A stretch of 64,000 nt of DNA from Lepus europaeus (lineage: Eukaryota > Chordata > Mammalia > Lagomorpha > Leporidae), in NCBI RefSeq assembly GCF_033115175.1, contig NC_084836.1, positions 70,665,297 through 70,729,296 of the forward strand, read 5' to 3'. This document shows positions 45,226 to 57,821 of the stretch, in pieces. How positions within the stretch are numbered: position 1 is the stretch's first letter; the number at the start of each line of letters is the position of its first letter. Under the pieces are notes generated by a model. The model did not search any database, was not told where the DNA came from, and saw only the letters and a program-made list of their open reading frames with translations. Made by a program: the position numbers and the translations under genes.

Positions 45226-48200
45226 TCAGGAGTTCATGGCTTCAGGCTGAGAGGCCCTGGGTCTGCGCTGGGGAAGCCCCTTTTTGAACGTGGGCTTGGG
45301 CGGGCCAGGCTCCACGCTGTTCCCTGCAGAGTGAGCTGGGCTCCATTCGCTTGTGTTTCCCGGTGCCGGGGGAGGAGCATTCTGATACCTGGAACCCGAT
45401 GAATACCATGAGCTATTTCTGTAACGACCTGCACTGTCGAGTCGCCCTTGGCTGGCTGGGTCACTGGACTTCTGGCCTGGTGGCCTGTATCCTGGTGCTC
45501 CTCGCCTGTTTCCTGGAAATACCTACGGATAAAAGAACAGGACGTTCAAGGTGCACGGTGTTTGCTCCAGGTAAGCGTTGAGAACTATTCTGGAAGCCTA
45601 ACTGTGGTCTCCCTGGCTTGGGACTCGTCCCCTCTGGGACTTGTGGAATCCAGTCCACCAGTCCGGCCGAGCCACGGCACCACTCTCTCATCCTCCCCGC
45701 CTGTCACTCCTGGCTCCTTGCTGAGGACGCGTTCACTTCCTCCACTGGCCATGAGAAGGAAGCTAAGGATGAAGGATGAGTGCTGTTTGGGTTGTTCTGC
45801 GCCCTCAAACAGACCATTTTCTCACGTAAAGATGGCGAACATGTGGAAAACAGAGGGAACCTAGGCACTCTGCTTTGCTGTCTGTCGTGCTGCTAAGCCC
45901 CTCACCCCGTCTCTCACAGAGCAGCCAGAGCATACGACATGGGACTCCGCTCACACTCCTAACCCCAGCATCCTAGGAGTCACGGACAGCACCGCCCTGG
46001 ACCACGCTGTGTCTTCTCCTCAAACCGAGGAACACAAACGATGGATTCCTTTTCCACGTGTCTGCTCCCTACCCCCACCAGGAGCTGCTGCTTTCCTCTG
46101 CAGGCTCCTGCCCCTGCCCCTGCCCCTGCGTGCTTATCTACTTTGAGAAGGCTGCATGACTCCCAGTGTGATGGATCACCAGGCAATGCTACCTACACAG
46201 CTAGGACCACTGCCGGCGTAGCAGAGCAAAGTCTGCAGCTCTTGGCAACAGAAAGTCTAACCCGGCTGGTTTGGATGAACTTACCGAATGCTTTCCTATT
46301 CTCCATCTGGGGCTGGAGAGACTTAAAATGGGAATAAAGAGAAGAGGTGATAAACTAAGCTACCAGCATTGAAGACAAACTGGTGCCTATCCAAACATGC
46401 TTAGAGTGGAAGCTGGGTTACCTCCCGATGAGGCAGGTAGGGGCGGCCACCGGAGTTTGCTGAGGCTGCAGGAGGCTCTCCTGGTGCTGAGTTTTTCTTG
46501 TTAGCACCTGTAAGGCCGGGAGCAGAGGCACAGGTGGAGGAAGCAGCAGAAGTGTCGCTTGGGCTCCCCAGGGATGCCAACGTCACTGAGCTACACCGGG
46601 ATCTGGTTGAATAGCTGTTCTTTGGATGAGACACTAGAACAGAAACATGAGGAAGACATGATCAGAGTGGAACAGCATGAGGGCAGGGGTTACCCTCCTT
46701 CTCCATCTCACAGTGAGCAATTTAAGGTCAAGAACTGTCTGCTCAAGTCACAAAGAAAAACCTAAGAAATGTGTCCACAGGAAGGATCATCTCGGCTGCC
46801 TTCTTCCTTCACTCCCTGCAGACCCCCAGGGCTTTGTGAAGGGACTGGCACTGTGCTGCAGGGGGTGAAGCCATGGCCTGTGGTGCCGGCATCCGTGTGG
46901 GAACTGGTTCATGCCCCGGATGCTCCACCTCCGATCCAGCTTCCTGCTAAGGGCCTGGGAAAAGCAGGAGAGGATGGCCCAAGTGCTTGGGCACCTGCCA
47001 CCCACAGGGGAGAGCCAGATGAAGTTCCTGGCTCCTGGCTGTGGCCTGGCCCAGTGCTGGCTGTTGCGAACGTCTCAGAAGTGAATCAGCGGATGGAAGA
47101 TCTCTCTGTCTCTCCCTCTGTAACTGACTCCAAAATAAATAATAAAAAAGGAGAACTGTTTGAGATGGAAGTGACCCATCCCCCTACTGACTAATTACTT
47201 TCTTGGCATCTCCTACTGGTACCTAAGCTCCTGGTTACAGCTCCAGCAGCTGACTAAGCCTGGGAACAATACTATGAGCCATATGTTCAGTTTCCTATGC
47301 AAGGAACATTCTAAAGTACAGACTTTGCAAGGAAAGCAAAAGGTAAATAAATCAAATTTCTGCTAAAATTTAAAAAAAAAAAAAACCTGAATGATGCAAG
47401 GTGTAAATAATCAAGATCAGTTAAATATGAACACAACTACTCTTTACAATAAACATCTATCTTGCCAAATTTCTTTTGCAAAAATAACCCCCAAATTCAA
47501 AATACCAACATACTGAAAAAAAAATACTAATATTTTAATTCAAATTGTGTCAGAATTCAATAGTTTAGAGCTACACTTCAGATTTTGTTCTTGGCTTTGT
47601 GCCTGGACGATTTCTGCCCTCAGTCTGCATTCATTTGTGTACTGGGAACCAAGGATTGGGTTCAGAGCTTGAGCACTGCCACTGCGAACGCCCCTTTCAG
47701 AGCCGCAGCCTCACCCTTCAGTGCTGTTTTCTCTTCCATCTGGGAGACAGACAGAGCTCTCACCTGCTGTTCACTCTGCAGATGCTGGAGCCCAGGCTGG
47801 GAACTTGCTCTGGTCTCCCACGTGGGCGGCAGGGCTTTAACAACTGGAGCCCTCATCTCCTGCCTCCCAGGGAGCTCATCAGAAGGAGCTGGGCCCAGGC
47901 GCTCCAGTGTGGAGGCAGGGGACCCTGTGGGGTCTTGAACACTAGGCCACACCCCAGACCTCCCACCCCTAAGGCAGGCAGTGTTGCCTTCACGCTGGAG
48001 GAAAGTGGAACGAGCCTCCTCAGGAGGGCAGCGCAGAGGTGGGGATTCCGACCTGGTGCAGGGCTGCAAGCTCTGCACACTACATCATGCCCCTCTCAAC
48101 GCAGAGGGAAAACGTGGAAAAATCCAATACTGTGTTAGGAAGCTGGCCAATCCTCAACCTAAGAGCTCAAAGCATCTGCATCCAGGGACTTCCTAAAGAA

Positions 48201-51200
48201 CCCTGGAATTACTGCTCATTAAATAAATAAAGAAATAAATAAATAAAAGCTGAGGTGCCAGCAGTGAAGGGTCCATCAGTCCACCTGTCTCTAATGAAGA
48301 TATCTCGAGTGCTCGTAGGCCTCACCAGCTCACCTTGTCCAAATGAATCGATGCTCTTCTTCAGGGTCTCTACGTCACAGGTGAACCGGGCCACTCGTCC
48401 CAGATCCTCGTCGTACTTCCGCTCACTAACAAAATGCTGGAGAAGGGGCAAAGAAAGGCCACCGGGTTAGACAGCCACACACCGAATCTGTAACTTACCA
48501 GATACATAAGAAATGGAATTTTTTTTTAGAAGATTTATTTTATTTAAAAGGCAGAGTGACATAGGCAGAAAAAGAAAGAAGGAAGGAAGGAGGGGGGGGG
48601 GAGGGAGGGAGGGTGGGAGGGAGGAAGAGAGAGATCTTCCATCCTCTGATTCACTCTCCAAACAGCTGCAATGGCCAGGGCTGGGCTGGGTCAAAGTCAG
48701 GAGCCTGGAGCTCCACCTAGGTCTCTCATGTGGGTGGCAGAGGCCCAAGCACTTGGGTCATTCCCTGCTGCTTTTCCCAGGGGCATCGGCAGGGAGCTGG
48801 ATTGGAAGTAGAGCAGCTGGGACTCACACTGGCACTCTAATATGGTATGCTGCTGTTACAGATAGTGGCTTAACCTGCTGTGCCATGATGCTGGCCCCAG
48901 AATTATTTGCTTATTTACAAAATATTTTACTTATTTATTTACTTACTTGAAAGAGTAAAAGTGAGTATGAGAAAGATCTTTGATTTGTGTTTACTTCTCA
49001 AACGGCTACAGCCACCTGGCCTGGGCCAGGCTGAAGCCAGAAGCCAGGAATTGCATCCAGGTCTCCCACATGGGGGCAGAGGCCCAAGTACTTGGGCCAT
49101 CACCCACTGCATTCCCAGATGAATTAGCAAGGAGTTGGATGGTAAGTGGAGTAACCGGAACTTGATGTGAAACTGACATGGGTCGCTGGCATGGCAGCTT
49201 AGCCCGCTGTGCCACAATGCCTGCATCCAGAATTATTTTCAACTGTCTTCTTTTTACTGCTCCCAAGTTGACTAAATGACCATCATATCACCACTGCTGA
49301 GTAACTGAACAACTTCACTCATTTTTCTCAAGTCCAAAGATAAGTCTGAGAGTTTATGAAATGCTATGTGTTGACCAAGGCCCAACAGAGAAGGGAAGGG
49401 GGAGATCTGCAGCAGGGGCCATCTTCCCACACTGGCTGTCCTTGAAAGTTGCTCATTCATTTGAACAGCAGACAGAAAGACTGTGTACTCCCTTCCACTG
49501 GTTCACTCTCCAGATGCCTACAATGGCTGGGGTTAGGGCAAAGGGGAGGCTGGGAGCTGGGAATATAATCCAGGTCTCCCACCCGGGTGGCACTGACCCA
49601 AGCATTTGAGTCCACTGCTGCTTCCCGGGGTCTGCGTTAGCAGGAAGTCGGAGTCAGAAGGCAGAGTGAGGACTCACATCCAGGCACCTCCAACACGGGA
49701 TGAGGGCAGTGTCTTCCCAACCCATTTATTTACTTATTTTATTATTTTCCTTGGAAGCCCACCTCCTCTCTTTATCAGACAGGATTTCTTAGTCCTTTAA
49801 AGAGGAACAGCTTCTGGACCACTTTGCAAATGACAATAGTTTACCCGGCAAGTGGTTTTAATCTTTTCAGTAGACAGAACTGAGAAAGAACCAACTTAAC
49901 CTTGGGTCAAAAACTACCCTACAGAAACACGTCAGGAAGAGAGGGTTTCTGGGGGCCTATCTCAGTAAATACAGCCTGAGGTGGCTTGGAGTCATTATAT
50001 TTCACATGGAAAGGAAGTGAAAAAGAAATGTTAACCTAGGTATAATTTGGAAGAACTGCTCCTTAGAGCAGGCCTCTTAACAGGAGGTGGCCTACTCCCA
50101 CTCTGACTGCATCACAGCCCTCAAGATGCATCCAGAGTGCTGACAGGGAAAGCAAAGGGAAAAATTACCTCTGCGCCTAAGGCTCCAAAGCTTTAGAGTA
50201 CACCGTGGCTCAGGAAAGCACATGAACTCTTGTAACAAAGCCTTCAGATATGTAATATCAGTCTGAGATTAATTTTGAAACAAATTCTAGGGTCTGTTGT
50301 GCCAAAGACATAAAAGGAATGCCAGAAATAAGATGATGTGGAAGGAAGACATTTAAACCACACAGCACACACTTCAGTACACTGAAAGCAGGGAGAGAAC
50401 CAGAGCCTTAGTCAGCCTACAAAGTATTTCTAGCAGCTTTTCAGCCACGTGGGTAGAGGAACAGATGAAGCCGCCGAGAGCCAGAATTCTCATCTCATTC
50501 CAGAGGGTTTCCGGCTTCTCCTAGAGAGTTGAATGAGACTGACTGGCATCAATGCAAGGAAGGGTATCTATAACATTTAGTAATATAGTTTTAGTTAAAC
50601 AGAAAATAGTCATTTACAATTTACACTGTTAGGCTACTTTACCCCAAGACAGTCTGAAGGGAGGGAATGAGAGAACAGGAACACGCCATAGACGTCTCAT
50701 ACACTGAGCTGGAATACTAACAAGGGTCCTGGTAAGGTGCCAGGTGTTCTTCCACCTGTGTTTCTATTTTACAAAGGTTATCTTGTCAGCCCCCACAGCA
50801 AGCAGCCCTCTCAAATATGGCAATAAATCTGTGTTCAGGAAGAGCAGAGGTTAAGGGCTCAGGAGCAAAGAAGGCCAACTCCCCTTGCTCATACAGCTTG
50901 CAGCTTATACACAATTATTTAGAACAGCAGTGTCCACAACCATCCATGAACGTGCCAGTCTCTCTCTTGCTTCCATGCCTGGTCTCAGAAACGCTGTTCT
51001 TTATGTAAGAATTTAAAATGTGGGGCCAGCACTGTGGCGTAGCAGGTTAAGCAGCCATCTGCAGTGTCAGCAGCCCACGTGGGTGCTGGTTCAAGTCCCA
51101 GCTGCTCCACTTCTGATCCAGCTCCCTGCAAAATGTGCCTGGGAAAACAGCAGAAGATGGCCCAGGGCCTTGGGCCCCTGTACCCACATGGGAGACTTGG

Positions 51201-52053
51201 ATGAAACTCCTGGTTCCTGGCTTTGACCTGGCACAGCCTCAACCATTGTGGCCATTTGGGGAGTGAACCAGCAGATGGAAGATCTCTCTCTCTCTGTCTC
51301 TCCCTCTCTCTAACTCTGCTTTCAAATATATAAATAAATATTAAAAAAAAGAATTTAGAATGTATGACTGTTGAACTCAAGCAATCTTTATACTATAATC
51401 AACATCTCATATTGTTTATCTTCTCCATTACATCACAACAGACCCACTACTGCTTTCTGTGCCAGGCACTGAGGATGCAGTGGTCCCTGCCGTTGTGAAC
51501 TCACAACCTGAGGGAAGACAGACTAACGGAAACACACGAAGATCAGGACCGCTATGAAAGCACAGGAGGGGTGGCTGTCAGGAGTCAGCAGACGGGCAGG
51601 CCCACAGGGAGGGAGCAAGAGCGGAGTCTGTCTGCAGGAAGGAGAGGCTGAGGTGGTTGCACGTGGACGAGGAGTTGGGCCTGCTGTGAAACAAGAGCAG
51701 TGGCAGAGCCCGGAAATCAGCGTGGAGGACTACAGCATTAATCCTAGTGCACTGGCAAGTGTGAAACAGGCTACTGCATGCTGAGAGTGGAGGACTGGGC
51801 TGCTCCACTTCCAATCCAGCTCCCTGCTGATGCGCCTGGGAAAGTAGCAGAGGATGAACCAAGTACCTGAGCCCCTGCCACCCATGTGGGAGACCCGGAT
51901 GAAGCTCCTGGGTCCTGGTTTTGGCCTGGCCCAGCCCTGGCCTTTGTGGTCATCTTGGAGAGTGAACCAGCAGATGGGACATCTCTCTGTAACTCTGTCT
52001 TTCATATAAAATGAATAAATCTTAAAAAAAAAAAAAAAAGAGAGAGAGAGGGA

Positions 52054-52095
<42 letters not shown>

Positions 52096-54207
52096 CTGAC
52101 ACAAGTCCAAGAACATTCTGGCAGCTGCACGGGATGATGGAGGTGGTGGTGAAGAGAAAAGGCCAGAGCCGAGGTTCAGCAGGGGTCAAGTGCACAAGAC
52201 CTGCTCCGAGTGAGCACTGGGGAAACGGTCTAAGGCCCCAGCTGGGACAGCTACATAGACAGCAGTGCCACTCACAGAAAGGAGGCCTGTGAGAGGGCCA
52301 GGCGTGCCGGGGGAGGGTCATGGGTTCACCTTATCCAGCGTGGCCATGAATTATGCAGACTTGCTGCGTTAGCCCTTGAGAGGAAGAAGAAAGGCAGAAA
52401 GAAGGAAGCTTTACCTTGATATCAGCTCTGAGCTCAACCAGTTGCTCCTCTGACATTCGAACAGCCACATCAGTCATCTTCTTCAGAAGTTCCGCTTTCT
52501 TTTGTCGGCTGAGCAAAATTTCCACTGTAGGGAAAAGGAAGTGTGGCTCTTATGTTGTTGCCAAACAGCATGAAGAAGAACTAGGACCACAAGCCTTGCA
52601 GCGTGTGTTTGGACAGCCACCCACCCAGAAATGAAACACCAAAGGTCCAGTTCTCACCTTCTGAAGGGTCTCCAAAGACAGAGAAAGGGTAAACGTGTTT
52701 CATAAGTCACAAAGACTCATAAATCATTTGTTATTTTTTTCTCCTCATCATAGTCAAAGGATAATTTTTTACAAAGAATATAAATTAAATATGCACACAT
52801 GGTTAAAAAAGAAAAGCAACTTCAGCTAGCGTAAATGGGTATAACACAAAATGTAAAAGTGGTCCTCTTAGTGTTGCTTCTGTGGTTTCTTCCCCAAAGG
52901 AAGCCACCGTCAGCAATTTCTTATTTATATTTCCAAATATTTCCATGTAGATGCAACATGTGTATCTCTCCTCTTCTGCCCTCCACACAGATGGGAGGAT
53001 ATCATCAGCTACTTACACATAATCTGTCTTGAAGTTCATTCCCTATAAACCCACCTGGATTACCTCCATTCCATTGAACCACCACCCAGCATTCCACGAT
53101 GGGATGTTTAGGCTGCTACTTCCCTGGAATCTGTCTACCTGATGTGTAACTCAGACACGGCCACGGCTACAGTGGATAACGGGCAAAAGAGCTTCTGCCG
53201 GGGAGCAGAACGAGGGACTGTCAGATACAGCACCCACAGAACCTTCTCCACACCCCAGCAGGGACTCCATTATTCCTGGCGGAAGGACGGAAATTTGCTC
53301 AGAAGATCTGGCCTTTCTGTGAGTGAGCAGGTGAGCATGCTCCTGGTTTGGAAAAGTGTGGGATGGGGGGCAGCTGAAGGGGAGGACTGCGGGGAAGACC
53401 ATCGGTTAGCCAACTGACTAGTCATTCTTCCTCTCCTTACCTATCAGAGTCTAATGCTGTTGGATACCAATGTGCTAAGTAAAAAATCTACATTTCCTGG
53501 CTTTGCTATAGATGAGATGATTGCACTGGAAAAACAAACAAACAAAAACTCGGGTTTATAGACAGTTCTCAGTAGGAGTCTCACTCAGTTGGCAAGTAAT
53601 GTTCTGCTGTTCCTTGACGGGAGCCAAAGAACTTGTCTTCTGACTCCGAGCACACTCTCAGGACGGCTGGGCAGGTGCACAGAGGAGCCTGGGTCCCTGA
53701 CATCATCTTACAGGTGCCAGCCCCAAATCACACACCTCTGGACTTTTCACTTGGTAAGAGCAAAGTGAACTTATATTCAGACCACTCTGTTGTATGTAGC
53801 CAAACTCATCTCTAGATTGCACACAGAATCCTTAATGCACTAAGAAATTAGCCAAATTTATGTTAGAAAAAATACAATTTTGGCCGGCGCCGTGGCTCAA
53901 CAGGCTAATCCTCCGCCTTGCGGCGCTGGCACACCGGGTTCTAGTCCCAGTCGGGGCACCGGATTCTGTCCCGGTTGCCCCTCTTCCAGGCCAGCTCTCT
54001 GCTATGGCCCGGGAATGCAGTGGAGGATGGCCCAAGTGCTTGGGCCCTGCACCCGCATAGGAGACCAGGAGAAGCACCTGGCTCCCGCCTTGGGATCAGC
54101 GTGGTGCACTGGCCGCAGTGCACCAGCCATGGTGGCCATTGGAGGGTGAACCAACGGCAAAGGAAGACCTTTCTCTCTGTCTCTCTCTCACTGTCCGCTC
54201 TGCCTGT

Positions 54208-54242
<35 letters not shown>

Positions 54243-57200
54243 AAGAAAAAGAAAAAGAAAAAACAGAATTTTTCAAAGAGCTCCCTCAGGTAGGTATTCA
54301 GAGAGATGAATGTCTTTAGCAAGTTTACTTAGCCCAGCTGCCATTTTTACGCCATCCAAGGGCTGCCCATGCCCATGCCAGAGAGCCAATCAGGGCACAG
54401 TTTCCCAAAGTTGGAAACCTGCCTCTTTTTTATTTTTATTTTTTTAAAGATTTATTTATTTATTTGGGGCCGGTACCGTGGCTCACTTGGTTAATCCTCC
54501 GCCTGCAGCGCCAGCATCCCATATGGGCCACCGGGTTCTAGTCCCAGTTGCTCTTCTTTCAGTCCAGCTCTCTGCTGTGGCCCGGGAGGGCAGTGGAGGA
54601 TGGCCCAAGTGCTTGGTGCCTGCACCCACGTGGGAGACCAGGAAGAAGCACCTGGCTCCTGGCTTCGGATCGGTGCAGTGCTGGCCATAGCTGCCATTTG
54701 GGGAGTGAACCAATAGGAGGAAGACCTTTCTCTCTGTCTCTCTCTCTCTGTCTATAACTCTATCTGTCAAATAAAAAAAAAAAAAGATTTATTTATTTAT
54801 TTGAAAGGCAGAGTTCAGAGAGGGAAAAGGCAGAGGCAGAGAAGTCTTCCATCCACTGGTTCACTCCCCAAATGGCAGCATCAGCTGGAGCTAGGCCAGA
54901 CCAAAGCCAAGAGCCAGGAGCTTCCTCCAGGTCTCCCATGTGGGTGCAGGGGCCCAGGCACTTGGGCTATCTCCTGCTGCTTTTCCAGGACATAGCAGGG
55001 AGCTGAATTGGAAGTAGAGCAGCTGGGACTCGAACTGGCACCCATATGGGATGTCGGCGCTGCAGGCGGCAGCTTAATCTGCTATGCCACAGCACCGGCC
55101 CTGGAAACCTGCCTCTTTAACAGAAGCTTCTTAACACCAAATCCCTAAAGCTACACGATCTACTGGCATAGCTCCCAAGATGAAACCAATCTGCCACTTG
55201 TATGAAGCTCATTTATTTCGGTTCCAGCTTTATGAGACTCTGTGACAAAATTACAGATCTCACATAACAGTAACTCCCAGCACCTAACTGCACAACACTG
55301 GACAAGTCATATTCTTCCAAAGAGCAAGTTTCTTCATTTATGAAATGAAAAACTTAATTAACTAAAAGGGTTGATATGAAGATCATATATGAATATGTGA
55401 AAAAATCCTGAGCTGTAGAGTACAGTGAACATACTAATTGTTTAGTAAAATTATAATGTGTAAAAAGAAGTCTCTGAATTTGATACAGTAAGATTGTCCA
55501 TGAATTGATAAAGGGTTGAAACCGGGTGACAGCGTTCACTGTATTAGTCTATTTGAAATATCCTTGCAGTTTTTTCTTCTAAAAGATATATTCTGAAAAG
55601 TTCCTTCTCAAAAGGACTGTCTCCTTACTCGCTTTATCTGAACCTTCATCTTCAAAAAGAGAATATGCACATACAATGAGCTCAAACTGTCAAGTTTAGA
55701 AATTTTGAGACATATTGCTCAACGTAGATGAAACCTCGCAGGATCTCTGCTACGCTCTCAGCATTCAAGTTACAATGGGCAAAACTGAACTCAGCTAAGT
55801 GCTTCCCAGCTGCCTCCTCTGGCCCATGACCACAGCCATAAATGACCCAATCCTGAGTCAGCACCTCGACCCAGCCCCGTATTTCTATTCTTAACAGTTC
55901 GAGGGTGGGTTTGAAGAAGCAACTTTCCTAATTATTAAATCCAGCATTACAAATGCATGAAGGCAAAATCCACCAAGTCACTGAGACTCTAAAAGCATTC
56001 TCTTCTTTTAATGCAGATGAGTTTCTCTCAACCTAATTTTTTAAAAGATTTATTTATTTACTTGAAGTGCAGAGTAAGAGAGAGAGAGAGAGACAGAGTG
56101 AGAGAGTAAGATCTTTCATCTGCTGGTTCACTCCGCAAATGGCTACCATGGCTGGAGATGAGCTGATCCAAAGCCAGGAGACAGACACTTCCTCCAGGTC
56201 TCCCATGTGGGTGTAGGGGCCCAAGGACTTGGGTCATCTTCCACTGCTTTCCCAGGCCATAGCAGAGAGCTGGATGGGAAGTGGAGCAGCCGGGACTTGA
56301 ACCAGCACCTATATGGGATGACAGCGCTGCAGGTGGCAGCTTTACCCGCTATGCTATGGCGCCAGCTCCCAACCTAATTCTTAAAGACCAAAAACCAGAA
56401 AAGACCTTCCATACATACCCCTACAAAAAAGTTCTGGGATAGGTAGTGACAGGAATGCATATACTTAACTGTAGGCAACCTAGTGAAGCCTTCTCTAATT
56501 GTGCTACAGGGTTTTTTTCCCCCAAATAAAAAAAATCCCAATGGAACTATTTAATCACTGGAGGGAAAAGCAAAATAAAACAGGGCCCATGCTTCTGCAG
56601 GATATTTTATTCTCCTAAGGTTAATGTTATTATTATTATTTATATAATAATATGTTATTATTACAATAATATAGTATATTAATTTCATGCTGCAGACACC
56701 ATGATGCAGTCTCCTACACAATAAACTCTACCTTCAAAATAGTTTGGAAATTAATTTTTTTAAATTATGTATTTATTTATCTGAAAAGGAGAAAGATCCA
56801 TTCACTGGTTCACTCCTCAAATGCCTCCAACAGTGGGGGCCAGGCCAGATCCCCCACACAGGTGGCAGGTATCTAACCATGTGCTGCCTCCTAGGGTATG
56901 TACCAGTAGGAAGCTAAAATTGGAATTAGAGCCAGGATTTAAACCCAGGGGCTCCAACATGGCTTGGGCTTACCAAGTGATGTCTGAATTGCTGAGCCAA
57001 ACACTTGCCCCTGGAAATGCTTTTAAAACTGGTTCTTGGGACCGGGGCTGTGGCATAGCGGGTAAAGCTGCCATCTGCAGTGCCTGCATCCCCTGTGGGC
57101 ACCAGTGGAAGATGGCCCAAGTGCTTGGGCCCCTGCACCTGCATGGAAGACCTGGAAGAAGTTTCTGGCTCCTAGCTTTGGATCAGCCCAGCTCCAGCCA

Positions 57201-57821
57201 TTGAAGCCATTTGGGGAGTGAACCATTGGATCTCTCTCTGCCTCTGTTAACTCTGCCTTTCAAATAAATAAATAAATAAAATCCTTAAAATAACAACAAT
57301 AACAACAACAAACCTAGCTCCTGTATTTTGTCTGAAAGGATTCATATACCAGTGCAGTATAACTGCTCAATATTATTTAAACACATAAAGTCCTGTGTGG
57401 CATTTATATTGTGCTTTTGTTATGAGGGTTGGGAGGCAGTACCTGAAGTTTATGCAGGCAATAACTTTAATTAAAGAGCAAACAGAAGCAAGTGGTTAAG
57501 GTGCTCACATCCCATACCAGACTACCTGGTTTAGATTCCTGGCTCCAGTTCCTAAATCCAGCTTCCTGCTAATGTGGCCTCTGGGACTCAGGTGGTTGGG
57601 CCCCTGCTGCCCATGTGAGAGACCGGAATGGAGTTCCTGGCTCCTGGCTTGTTGTGGGCACTTGGGGGATAAACCAGTAGATGGGAGCTCTGGGTCTTCA
57701 TTTCTGTTTCTCTATCCCTCTCAAATAAGTATGAATAAAAAATAAAAGATCAATCATCTTACTTGCTTCAGCTTTCACTTTGTCCATTTCAGCCAGCAAT
57801 GCTACTTCCCGATCCATTAAA
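45226..57821 (-). CDS. SPATS2: SPATS2, 3' part (last five coding exons; gene continues past right edge)
   Basis: Spermatogenesis-associated serine-rich protein 2, a cytoplasmic protein of uncertain role. Coding segments in transcript order: 57821-57763, 52524-52415, 48436-48334, 46633-46422, 45522-45226. They join in one frame (781 nt, about 260 aa) and end at TGA 45228-45226. The first starts in phase 2, completing a codon begun in an exon beyond 64000. Recognised segments: LMDREVALLAEMDKVKAEA, SRQKKAELLKKM and HFVSERKYDEDLGRVARF, a helical, charged region likely to be coiled coil. A Ser/Ala-rich low-complexity exon (46422-46633) follows, then a basic, Gly/Arg/Tyr-containing C-terminus with YRNSSWYSSGSRYQ, ending EAMNS. 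Introns are GT-AG and hold many C-repeats. Upstream human exons (encoding DUF1387 sequence) were looked for and not seen between 57822 and 64000. Confidence 0.95.
45523..46421 (-). other. SPATS2: SPATS2 intron between the last two coding exons
   Basis: SINE-free. Holds a hexanucleotide tract at 46105-46130 read as (GGGGCA)n in the transcript. GT at 46421-46420 and AG at 45524-45523. Confidence 0.85.
46840..47148 (+). repeat. C-repeat SINE, older
   Basis: GGGACTGGCACTGTGCTGCA to CCAAAATAAATAATAAAAAA. Confidence 0.87.
47149..47734. other. SPATS2 intron, AT-rich unique sequence
   Basis: No exon or repeat recognised. Confidence 0.4.
47735..47962 (-). repeat. Very old C-repeat SINE
   Basis: Keeps TTCACTCTGCAGATGCTGGA, GGTCTCCCACGTGGGCGGCA and the 5' GCCACACCCCAGACC. 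Confidence 0.6.
48521..48897 (-). repeat. C-repeat SINE with expanded purine tract
   Basis: GAAGGAAGG and GGGGGGGGGAGGGAGG tract at about 48568-48630 inside the AG-rich part. Confidence 0.87.
48910..49227 (-). repeat. C-repeat SINE with TSD
   Basis: CAGAATTATTT flanks both ends (from 48898 and 49228). It abuts the preceding same-strand copy. Confidence 0.88.
49440..49722 (-). repeat. Old C-repeat SINE
   Basis: CTCATTCATTTGAACAGCAG to ATGAGGGCAGTGTCTTCCC. Confidence 0.75.
49723..51006. other. SPATS2 intron, unique sequence
   Basis: No exon, RNA gene or clear repeat recognised in 1.3 kb. Confidence 0.4.
51022..51348 (+). repeat. C-repeat SINE, type A, with TSD
   Basis: AAGAATTTAAAATGT at 51007-51021 and, with one mismatch, at 51349-51363. 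Confidence 0.92.
51440..51545 (-). mobile_element. L2-like fragment
   Basis: CTGTGCCAGGCACTGAGGAT with GTGAACTCACAACCTGAGG. Confidence 0.4.
51795..52038 (+). repeat. C-repeat SINE, 5'-truncated
   Basis: Starts at GGGCTGCTCCACTTCCAATC; tail AAATGAATAAATC plus A-run. Confidence 0.88.
52039..52095. repeat. (AG)n microsatellite
   Basis: Almost pure AG with a few GGAG units, right after a SINE tail. Confidence 0.9.
52780..53130 (-). mobile_element. Possible old L1 3' end, antisense
   Basis: CCCAGCATTCCACGATGGGA then TGTTTAGGCTGCTACTT recalls reversed L1 3' sequence. Confidence 0.35.
53131..53862. other. SPATS2 intron, unique sequence
   Basis: Nothing recognised. Confidence 0.4.
53882..54280 (+). 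repeat. C-repeat SINE, type B, long poly(A)
   Basis: GGCCGGCGCCGTGGCTCAAC, CTAATCCTCCGCC, CTGCCTGTC followed by about 31 A. The unbroken tail suggests youth. Confidence 0.95.
54429..55102 (-). repeat. C-repeat SINE, type A, split by a type B insertion, with TSD
   Basis: Outer TSD GGAAACCTGCCTCTTT at 54413-54428 and 55103-55118 is perfect. Confidence 0.95.
54467..54780 (+). repeat. C-repeat SINE, type B, nested
   Basis: GGGCCGGTACCGTGGCTCAC, TTAATCCTCCGCC, end CTATCTGTCAAATAAAA. A 21-bp duplication of the host tail flanks it (54446-54466 and 54783-54803). Confidence 0.93.
55119..56039. other. SPATS2 intron, unique sequence
   Basis: AT-rich; no exon or repeat recognised. Confidence 0.4.
56040..56367 (-). 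repeat. C-repeat SINE, type A
   Basis: CAACCTAATTTTT and CAACCTAATTCTT on the two sides are a likely TSD. Confidence 0.9.
56628..56685. repeat. (TTA)n AT-rich tract
   Basis: TTATTATTATTTATATAATA and inverted partners. Confidence 0.75.
56752..57012 (-). repeat. Old C-repeat SINE
   Basis: TATTTATTTATCTGAAAAGG, GGTTCACTCCTCAAATGCC, end CAAACACTTGCCCC. Confidence 0.72.
57037..57290 (+). repeat. C-repeat SINE with internal deletion
   Basis: GGGACCGGGGCTGTGGCATA; the part between GGGCACCAG and TGGAAGATGGCC is missing. Confidence 0.88.
57484..57748 (+). repeat. Very old C-repeat-like SINE next to a SPATS2 exon
   Basis: GTGGTTAAGGTGCTCACATC, TTCCTGGCTCC, GAGACCGGAATGGAGTTCC and an AAATAAGT tail. 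Its 3' end lies 14 bp from SPATS2 coding exon 57763-57821. Confidence 0.65.

Noticed and set aside
45973-45993. Second RE1-like site (ACGGACAGCACC)
   Set aside because: Right half only; the left half does not match and it lies in a SPATS2 intron.
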